This document shows positions 58,597 to 64,000 of a stretch of 64,000 nucleotides of DNA, piece after piece. Source of the stretch: Mycolicibacterium tusciae (GTDB lineage Bacteria; Actinomycetota; Actinomycetes; Mycobacteriales; Mycobacteriaceae). The DNA is taken from positions 117,672-181,671 of the forward strand of contig NZ_MVIM01000010.1 in assembly GCF_002086795.1 (NCBI RefSeq). Direction: 5' to 3'. The notes beneath the pieces are model-generated. The model saw only the letters and a program-made list of their open reading frames with translations, was not told where the DNA came from and did no database searches. Each line of letters begins with the position of its first letter. The stretch's first letter is position 1. The position numbers were made by a program, and so were the translations under genes.

Positions 58597-59526
58597 TCAC
58601 CCGGCGAGAACCGGTTTCAACGCCTCGCCGACGGCGGTGACGTGGCCGGGGTGGTAGCCGTCGAGGCTCGTCACCGGGCTGAGGATCACGCCGGTGACAC
58701 CCGCGTCGAACACCTTGGTCTTGATTTGCTCGGCGACCTGCTCGGCCGTGCCGTACACCGCCTGCTGCTTGAAGTCGTCGGGAATCAGGTCCTCGGTGAT
58801 GCCGTCGCCGATGAGCGCGATGACCAGCATGCTCGTCTCCAGCGTGGCCGGATCGCGGCCGATTTCCTCGCAACGCTCCTTGACCACGGCCAGCTTGCGG
58901 GGCAACTCGTCGAATCCCGCGATGATGTTCAAGTGGTCGAAGTGCTTGGCTGCCAGCGGGATCGTCTTCTTCTCGCCGCTGCCACCGATCATCAGTGGGA
59001 TGTGGTCGCGGAAGCGGGGTTCGGCCATGGCCTCGACGGTGCGGTAGTACTTCCCGTTCACCGTGGGCCGCTCGCCCGCAAGCATCGGCAGGATGATCTC
59101 CAGCGCCTCGCCGAGCTTGTTGAAGCGGTCGGTGAACGTCCCGAACTCATAGCCGAGCGAGTCGTGCTCGAGCTCGAACCAGCCGGTGCCGATGCCCAGA
59201 ATCGCCCGGCCCTGGCTGATGACGTCGAGCGTCGTGATCGCCTTGGCCAGCAGCGTGGGGTTGCGGTAGGTGTTGCCGGTCACCAACGTTCCGAGCTGCA
59301 CACGCTCGGTCGCGGTGGCCAGCGCGCCGAGGGCGGTGTACGCCTCGAGCATCGGCTGGTCGGGCATTCCGAGGCCGGGCAGTTGGTAGAAATGGTCCAT
59401 CACGAAGACGGAGTCGAAGCCTGCGGCTTCGGCTTCCTGAGCCTGCGCGATGACGGTGGGGAAAAGTTCGGTGACGCCGGTGCCGTAGGAGAAGTTGGGG
59501 ATCTGGAGTCCGAGTTTGATGGTCAC
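58597..59526 (-). CDS. LLM-class F420-dependent oxidoreductase (Rv1855c position)
   Basis: A luciferase-like monooxygenase-fold protein of 309 residues: KLGLQIPNFSYGTGVTEL, FDSVFVMDHFYQLPGLG, VQLGTLVTGNTYRNPTLLAKAITTLDVISQGRAILGIGTGWFE and PLMIGGSGEKKTIPLAAKH. Such mycobacterial proteins use coenzyme F420 or FMN. The TIM-barrel pattern fits the F420 branch. Substrate unknown. I chose the GTG giving VTIKLGLQ; a GTG six codons upstream is possible but less like the family. Confidence 0.88.
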   Translation of the reverse strand: MTIKLGLQIPNFSYGTGVTELFPTVIAQAQEAEAAGFDSVFVMDHFYQLPGLGMPDQPMLEAYTALGALATATERVQLGTLVTGNTYRNPTLLAKAITTLDVISQGRAILGIGTGWFELEHDSLGYEFGTFTDRFNKLGEALEIILPMLAGERPTVNGKYYRTVEAMAEPRFRDHIPLMIGGSGEKKTIPLAAKHFDHLNIIAGFDELPRKLAVVKERCEEIGRDPATLETSMLVIALIGDGITEDLIPDDFKQQAVYGTAEQVAEQIKTKVFDAGVTGVILSPVTSLDGYHPGHVTAVGEALKPVLAG

Positions 59527-59593
59527 GCCTTCACGTAACCACAACTAACCGGAGCGGTCACCCCGCTTTAGCTATCGGCGAACGAAGGAATAT

Positions 59594-60265
59594 TCAGCCG
59601 AAGTTCGCCAGCGCACCGTGACTGACATGCATCGTCTGACCGGTGATGTGCCGGGCGGCCGGCGTTGTCAGGAACAATGCGAGCCGGCTGATCTCCTCGG
59701 CCACCGAAAGCGGCGACTGCGAGAGACCGTCGTAGCCGGGTTCGGCATTCCGGCCCGATGCGACCGCGTTCACGGTGATACCGCGGATGCCGAAGTGCTG
59801 AGCCTGCCCCGCCGTCCAGTCGGACACCGCGGCCTTGATGGCGGCCTCAGCACTGCCCTCGGCCGGGTGCTCGGGTACGACGGTGATGATCGAACCCCCC
59901 GAACGCAGGTGGTCACCCAGAATCTGCACGGTCAGGACGGCGGAAAGAATCGTCGAGTCGAGCGCATTGCGCCAAGCCGTCGCCAGATCGGAGAGGGAGT
60001 ACATCCGCGGATCGCCCGCCTGCCAGCGTGGCGCGGGAACATTGACGATGGTGTCGAGATGGTGCGGGAATTGGTCCCGCGCCGTCTCCAGGTTCGCCGC
60101 ATCGGTGTTGTCGAACACGATGGCGTCGACTTCGAGTTCTTTGGCGGCGACGTCCAGTTCGTCGCGGCGAGCGCCTGCGATCACGACCTGGTGGCCCGCG
60201 TTGCGAAAGTTCTCCGCGATCGTGCGTCCTAGGTCGGTGTCGCCTCCGGTGACAAGCACGTCCAT
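59594..60265 (-). CDS. Short-chain dehydrogenase (Rv1856c position)
   Basis: A 223-residue SDR with VTGGDTDLGRTIAENFRNAGH as cofactor fold. The catalytic tyrosine-x3-lysine is not obvious: where YxxxK is expected the sequence has VSDWTAGQAQHFGIRG. The loss suggests a non-canonical or inactive enzyme, as in several mycobacterial SDR-like proteins. GITVNAVASG and ISRLALFLTTPAARHITGQ are retained. GAGGAGG lies upstream of the ATG. A 12-bp palindrome occurs 54 bp in front of the start. Confidence 0.83.
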   Translation of the reverse strand: MDVLVTGGDTDLGRTIAENFRNAGHQVVIAGARRDELDVAAKELEVDAIVFDNTDAANLETARDQFPHHLDTIVNVPAPRWQAGDPRMYSLSDLATAWRNALDSTILSAVLTVQILGDHLRSGGSIITVVPEHPAEGSAEAAIKAAVSDWTAGQAQHFGIRGITVNAVASGRNAEPGYDGLSQSPLSVAEEISRLALFLTTPAARHITGQTMHVSHGALANFG

Positions 60266-60465
60266 CGCAAGGACCTCCTCTGTGTTCGACGCTGAACCCC
60301 AGCCCGTGGATGAAATGTTACTGGACAGTAGCTATAGGAGGAAACGCGGCACGCGCACACGGCACCACATCGCCGCCGAAGTGCCATAGGGTCGTGATCT
60401 GTGAAGCCCGTCGCGGCGGTGACCACCTCGAAGACCAGCGCGATTTCCGCAGTTCGCGCGTTGCC
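60266..60465. promoter_or_regulatory. Divergent control region between SDR and modB; no modA
   Basis: This 200-bp gap is where modA is found in M. tuberculosis (Rv1857). It holds TACTG-GA-CAGTA at 60319-60330 with TAACAT next to it, a probable -10 of the SDR gene on the minus strand. A 22-codon frame from GTG 60402 ends at the modB start in the pattern GTGA; it is not a recognisable piece of ModA. Confidence 0.5.
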
Positions 60466-61266
60466 GTGAACCCGTCGGCCGTCCTCCCTCGGTGGATCTA
60501 CGTCCCGGCTGCGCTGGGGGCTCTGTTCGTCGCCGTTCCTCTCGTCGCGGTGGCTGCAAAGGTCGACTGGCTGCGATTCTGGTCCCTGATCACCAGTCCG
60601 GCATCGGTGTCCGCACTCGAGCTGAGTCTGCGTACCGCGACCGCCAGCACCGTGTTGTGCCTGATCCTGGGTGTGCCGATGGCTCTGGTGTTCGCCCGAA
60701 GCGACGCCCGGGCGGTACGAATGACGCGGCCGCTGATCCTGCTCCCGTTGGTGCTTCCTCCGGTGGTCGGGGGCATCGCGCTGCTGTACGCCTACGGCCG
60801 CCTCGGGCTGATCGGGCAGTACCTGGACGCCGCGGGCATTCAGATCGCCTTCACGACGACAGCGGTCGTGCTGGCGCAGACATTCGTGTCGCTGCCGTTC
60901 CTCGTGATCGCGCTGGAAGGCGCGGCCCGCACCGCGGGGACGGACTACGAGGTCGTCGCCGCGACCCTGGGCGCCCGACCCACCACTATCTGGTGGCGGG
61001 TGTCACTGCCGCTGCTGGCCCCAGGCTTGGTGTCCGGCGCGGTCCTGGCATTCGCACGATCGTTGGGCGAATTCGGCGCCACGCTCACGTTCGCCGGTTC
61101 GCGCGAGGGCGTCACCCGCACCCTCCCCCTTGAGATCTACCTACAGCGGGAGAGCGACGCGGACGCGGCGGTCGCGCTTTCTCTGCTCCTCGTCGTGATC
61201 GCGGCCGTGGTGGTCATCGGGCTCGGTAGCAGGCGGTTGCGGGCAGGCGGCGCCAATGCGTGGTGA
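60466..61266 (+). CDS. modB: Molybdate ABC transporter permease
   Basis: A 266-residue permease with about five to six hydrophobic segments. It shows LSLRTATASTVLCLILGVPMALVFAR, ILLPLVLPPVVGGIALLYAYGRLG and the EAA loop EGAARTAGTDYEVVAATLGARPTTIWWRVSLPLL that docks on the ATPase. The GTG start follows the typical N-terminus NPSAVLPRWIYVPA. It pairs with modC seven bases downstream. The binding protein ModA is not adjacent. Confidence 0.93.
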   Translation: MNPSAVLPRWIYVPAALGALFVAVPLVAVAAKVDWLRFWSLITSPASVSALELSLRTATASTVLCLILGVPMALVFARSDARAVRMTRPLILLPLVLPPVVGGIALLYAYGRLGLIGQYLDAAGIQIAFTTTAVVLAQTFVSLPFLVIALEGAARTAGTDYEVVAATLGARPTTIWWRVSLPLLAPGLVSGAVLAFARSLGEFGATLTFAGSREGVTRTLPLEIYLQRESDADAAVALSLLLVVIAAVVVIGLGSRRLRAGGANAW

Positions 61267-61272
61267 ATCAGC

Positions 61273-62331
61273 GTGACGGACGTCAGTGTGCGCGCGGTCG
61301 TCGAGAACCGCGGTGTGGATATCGAATTCGTGGTGGACGCCGGCGAGGTTCTCGCCGTACTCGGTCCGAATGGCGCGGGTAAGTCGACGGCACTTCATGT
61401 GATCGCGGGTCTGGTGCGGCCCGACCACGGCGTCGTCCGCGTCGGCGATCGGGTGCTGACTGATACGGCTACGGGCACGCATGTCGCCACCCACGACCGC
61501 CAGGTCGGGCTGCTGATGCAGGATGCGCTGCTGTTCCCGCATCTGAGCGTGGTCGCCAACGTCGCCTTCTCCCCACGCAGCTCACGTGCGGATGCTATGC
61601 GCTGGTTGGACGAGGTCGAGGCCTCCGAGCTGGCCGGTCGTATGCCCCGGCAGCTGTCGGGTGGGCAGGCGCAGCGCATCGCGTTGGCTCGCGCGCTGGC
61701 CGCCGATCCGGATGTGCTGCTGCTCGACGAACCCCTGGCCGGCCTGGACGTTGGAGCGGCCGCCGCGATGCGCAAACTGCTGGGCCGCGTTCTCGCGCGC
61801 GACGGCCGATCCGCGGTCCTGATCACCCACGACCTGGTGGACGTCCTCACCCTCGCCGACAAGGTACTTGTCCTCGAGGAGGGTAGGGTCGTCGAAAAGG
61901 GCTCCGCCGCAGCGGTTTTGACTGCACCTCGCAGCAAGTTCGGGGCGCGCCTCGCCGGCGTCAACCTGGTGGCGGGCGTTGCCGGCCCACCGGGAGTGTT
62001 GGCGACGCAGTGGGGGGTTGTCTGGCATGGCGTCGCCGAACCCGACAGCATCGCCGGGCAGTCTGCGGTGGCGTTGTTCTCGCCGGCCGCGGTCGCCGTG
62101 TATCGCGACAAGCCGCACGGCAGCCCGCGCAACACCGTGGCGGTGTCTGTCGCCGAGCTGGACAGCCGCGGGCCCGCCATCCGCGTCCGCGCCGAGGATC
62201 AGCCGGACGGCGCCCCGGGACTGGCCGCCGACATCACCGCCGATTCGGCCGCCGAGCTGCGGCTGGCGCCGGGGGAGCGCGTCTATTTCTCGGTCAAGGC
62301 GCAGGAGGTCACGCTTCTCCCCAGCCCGTAA
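61273..62331 (+). CDS. modC: Molybdate ABC transporter ATP-binding protein
   Basis: A 352-residue ATPase: Walker A GPNGAGKST, signature LSGGQAQRIALARAL, Walker B VLLLDEPLAGLD, switch ITHDLVDVLTLAD. The C-terminal 120 residues form a TOBE/Mop-like domain (VALFSPAAVAVY, GERVYFSVKAQEVTLLP), which in ModC senses molybdate and stops transport. GTG start. It is the last gene of the mod unit. Confidence 0.93.
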   Translation: MTDVSVRAVVENRGVDIEFVVDAGEVLAVLGPNGAGKSTALHVIAGLVRPDHGVVRVGDRVLTDTATGTHVATHDRQVGLLMQDALLFPHLSVVANVAFSPRSSRADAMRWLDEVEASELAGRMPRQLSGGQAQRIALARALAADPDVLLLDEPLAGLDVGAAAAMRKLLGRVLARDGRSAVLITHDLVDVLTLADKVLVLEEGRVVEKGSAAAVLTAPRSKFGARLAGVNLVAGVAGPPGVLATQWGVVWHGVAEPDSIAGQSAVALFSPAAVAVYRDKPHGSPRNTVAVSVAELDSRGPAIRVRAEDQPDGAPGLAADITADSAAELRLAPGERVYFSVKAQEVTLLPSP

Positions 62332-62515
62332 CGACGCGGCTCGCCCATGCGAATTAACAACTGGATTGCCTGTGAGAGCCGTCACCAACCGCCGTGAGCG
62401 CGCCCCGCGCCAGGTGTGGGCCCCAGATGGAACAGCAATCTATTAAATGCTGTCTACCTGCGCCTTAGAAGCTTACAGCAATGTCACGATTGAGCACATT
62501 TGGAGCAACTCGCAC
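62332..62515. other. Non-coding stretch before the apa promoter
   Basis: 184 bp between modC and the apa promoter without a supportable gene. It is AT-richer than the surroundings around 62440-62500, with a CTTAGAAGCTTACA stretch that has an AAGCTT core but no extended dyad. Confidence 0.35.
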
Positions 62516-62543
62516 TTGCGTCACGGCGGTAACACGGTATTTT
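62516..62543 (+). promoter_or_regulatory. Promoter of apa
   Basis: TTGCGT, a 16-bp spacer and TATTTT end seven bases before the apa ATG, so the mRNA is likely leaderless. The promoter is separated from modC, meaning apa is not simply the last gene of the mod operon. Confidence 0.55.
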
Positions 62544-62550
62544 CTTCCCC

Positions 62551-63630
62551 ATGGATGAGCGAGACGCGTTACGCGAACCCCGCAAGGGCCTCTCAAAGTC
62601 GCTGATGATCGCGGCGGTGACCGGTGCGACCGCGGTGGCGCTCACACTGCCTTCGATCGCGCAGGCGCAACCGGAGCCGACGCCGGCGCCGCCACCTCCG
62701 CCACCGACCGGCAACACGTTCATGCAGGGGCCACCCCCTCCGCCGGGAGCACCCGCGCCCCCGCCGCCGGGTGCCCCGGCGCCGCCGCCTGCTCCGCCGG
62801 GAGCCCCCGCGCCGCCACCTCCGCCCGCGGACCCGAACGCACCGCCACCGCCGGTGGATCCCAACGCCCCACCGCCGCCGCCCGTCGACCCGGGCCGCGT
62901 CGACAACGCCGCCGGCGGCTTGAGCTTCGTGGTGCCCGCCGGATGGAAGGTGTCGGATTCCACCCAGCTGTCTTACGGCCAAGCGTTGTTGACGAAGATC
63001 ACGCCTGAGGGCGCGGAGCCGCCGAACGACACGAGCGTGCTGCTCGGACGGCTCGATCTGAAGCTGTTCGCCGGCGCCGAGACCGACAACACGAAGGCGG
63101 CCCAGCGGCTCGCATCGGATATGGGCGAGTTCTTCATGCCCTTCCCCGGCACCCGCATGAACCAGGAGACGGTTCCGCTCGACGCCGACGGCATGCCCGG
63201 CGTTGCCTCCTACTACGAGGTGAAGTTCACCGACGCCAACAAGCCCACCGGGCAGATCTGGGCCGGCGTGGTCGGTGAGCCGGTCGAACCCGGCACACCG
63301 CGCGGTCAGCGCACCCCGCAACGCTGGTTCGTCGTCTGGCTCGGAACCGAGGCCAACCCGATCCCGAAGGACGAGGCTGTCACACTGGCGAACTCGATCC
63401 GGCCCTACGCCCCGCCGGTCGCTGCGCCTCCGCCGCCTGCGGATCCGAACGCTCCGCCCCCGCCGCCGGCTGATCCGAACGCTCCGCCTCCGCCGCCTGC
63501 GGATCCGAACGCTCCGCCTCCGCCGCCGGCCGATCCGAACGCTCCGCCTCCACCACCTGCGCCCGCGGGCGTCGGGGTCCCCGTGCCAGTGGCGCCGGAG
63601 GCCGCGCCGGGGATGTTGCCGCCCGGCTGA
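62551..63630 (+). CDS. apa: Alanine- and proline-rich secreted protein Apa (fibronectin attachment protein)
   Basis: A 359-residue exported protein. A cytoplasmic start and signal peptide (MIAAVTGATAVALTLPSIAQA, cleavage near residue 39) lead to a proline-rich region, a globular domain of about 170 residues (GGLSFVVPAGWKVSDST to ALANSIR-like VTLANSIRPY), then a repeat tail built of PPPPPADPNA. The M. tuberculosis homologue is an O-mannosylated 45/47-kDa antigen that binds fibronectin and lectins. The central domain matches; the tail repeat is much more regular here. Position equals Rv1860. Confidence 0.93.
   Translation: MDERDALREPRKGLSKSLMIAAVTGATAVALTLPSIAQAQPEPTPAPPPPPPTGNTFMQGPPPPPGAPAPPPPGAPAPPPAPPGAPAPPPPPADPNAPPPPVDPNAPPPPPVDPGRVDNAAGGLSFVVPAGWKVSDSTQLSYGQALLTKITPEGAEPPNDTSVLLGRLDLKLFAGAETDNTKAAQRLASDMGEFFMPFPGTRMNQETVPLDADGMPGVASYYEVKFTDANKPTGQIWAGVVGEPVEPGTPRGQRTPQRWFVVWLGTEANPIPKDEAVTLANSIRPYAPPVAAPPPPADPNAPPPPPADPNAPPPPPADPNAPPPPPADPNAPPPPPAPAGVGVPVPVAPEAAPGMLPPG
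63421..63570 (+). repeat. Tandem 30-bp coding repeat in apa
   Basis: Four successive 30-bp units at 63421, 63451, 63481 and 63511 each encode APPPPPADPN (first unit with Ala-Ala) and differ by a few mostly silent bases. A fifth, degenerate unit at 63541 gives APPPPPAPAG. Related units occur in the N-terminal half near 62810-62880. Copy number may vary between strains by slippage. Confidence 0.85.
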
Positions 63631-63833
63631 CAGGCCAGGACTGGACTGGCTGCAACGCACGCACAACGCGATGCGACTGCGTCCCCGGATCGACCGGAAT
63701 TACCGATGAGCGTTCGACTCCCGAGTGGAAACCGGCCATCGACCTTCGCGGTCGTCAATATTGGTGACTTGCTTGGCCGGGCGGCCTACGATCAGGAGTA
63801 CAGCTGAGGTCGGGGATGGGTAAGGGAGCCTCC
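63631..63833. other. Non-coding stretch after apa
   Basis: 203 bp without a supportable gene. TACGAT at 63787-63792 could be a -10 for the following secreted protein. No terminator hairpin for apa is visible. Confidence 0.35.
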
Positions 63834-64000
63834 ATGCTGAACTTGATTTGTCGCGTGACGGCCAGAGTGGCGGTGGCTCTTGCGGCGCTTACCTGTATCT
63901 CGTTGGTGTCGCCGGCGGTGGGAAGTGCAATTGAGTGCGGAGTCGGAACTCTTTTCGACCCACCCTCGAACACCTGCATCGCCGCTCCACTTCCGCCGCC
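63834..64000 (+). CDS. Small secreted protein, N-terminal part
   Basis: An open frame runs off the window end after 55 codons. ATG has AAGGGAG five bases upstream. The peptide begins MLNLICRVTARVAVALAALT, a signal sequence with expected cleavage near VGSA, then IECGVGTLFDPPSNTCIA and a proline stretch. Two cysteines in the mature start could form a disulphide, as in small secreted mycobacterial proteins with a CGxxTxFDxxSxTC-like knot. Function unknown. Confidence 0.65.
   Translation, partial: MLNLICRVTARVAVALAALTCISLVSPAVGSAIECGVGTLFDPPSNTCIAAPLPP

Noticed and set aside
60402..60469. 22-codon frame before modB as a remnant of modA
   Set aside because: The peptide shows no ModA lipobox or binding-protein sequence. 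The overlap with the modB GTG is not enough support.
63421..63570. Regular 30-bp repeats considered as a CRISPR-like array
   Set aside because: There are no spacers; the units are contiguous, in frame and encode the proline-rich tail of Apa.
1..64000. Search for insertion sequences, prophage, tRNA genes or attachment sites
   Set aside because: I found no transposase or integrase signature, no tRNA-like cloverleaf and no flanking direct repeats.

Overview
The window reads as chromosome of a fast-growing mycobacterium (Mycolicibacterium-type). It is GC-rich, has many GTG/TTG and probable leaderless starts, and carries mycobacterial markers: secA2, garA, resR, an MrsI-like iron sRNA, two BacA/Rv1819c-type transporters, apa, and a urease operon without ureE. 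From memory of M. tuberculosis H37Rv, gene order from about 8.9 kb to 63.6 kb follows Rv1814-Rv1860 almost gene by gene. The PE_PGRS and VapBC genes, Rv1835c and modA are absent, and several genes are inserted.

Layout. 1-8.8 kb (accessory-like): 5' end of malQ, a diaminopimelate decarboxylase, a TetR-SDR pair whose operator overlaps its own start, two DUF202 membrane proteins, an MFS transporter, an operon of MpaB-type oxygenase, TetR and two SMR subunits, and a divergent carboxylesterase with a one-base frameshift. 8.9-18.2 kb: sterol-desaturase-like erg3, a KhtT/KhtU-type K+/H+ antiporter pair, an FAD oxidoreductase followed by a long hairpin, a secreted trypsin-like protein, a deazaflavin-type reductase divergent from TetR (Rv1816 position), an ArsR-SRPBCC pair, and a VOC-flavoprotein pair behind a perfect KstR-type operator. 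18.2-30.5 kb: two tandem BacA-like ABC transporters and an FAD monooxygenase on the minus strand, divergent from ilvG-secA2-pgsA2-DUF881-sbp-DUF881.

30.5-37 kb is a metabolic and regulatory block: gcvH, garA, a 19-codon ORF, two MerR regulators (the second resR), a DUF151 protein, and gcvP behind a tandem glycine riboswitch. 37-50.7 kb: a haloalkane dehalogenase divergent from lipZ, then a minus-strand run with a VWA protein, glcB, a 3-methyladenine-glycosylase-annotated protein, two CNNM/CorC-type proteins, guaB1, gnd and the BlaR/BlaI pair. 51-52.7 kb is an iron-responsive island: IdeR box, FhuF-like gene, a second IdeR box over a promoter, an sRNA with a strong terminator in the MrsI position, and a thioesterase. 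52.8-57.1 kb: ureABCFGD with overlapping stops and starts. 57.1-64 kb: ndh, an F420-type oxidoreductase and an SDR on the minus strand, then modBC without modA, apa, and the start of a small secreted protein.

I see no insertion sequence, prophage, tRNA, rRNA or CRISPR. The most interesting points are regulatory: the iron island with a probable MrsI sRNA, the KstR box on the VOC-flavoprotein operon, several palindromic operators in divergent promoters, and the short ORF fitted exactly between garA and the Rv1828-type MerR gene.
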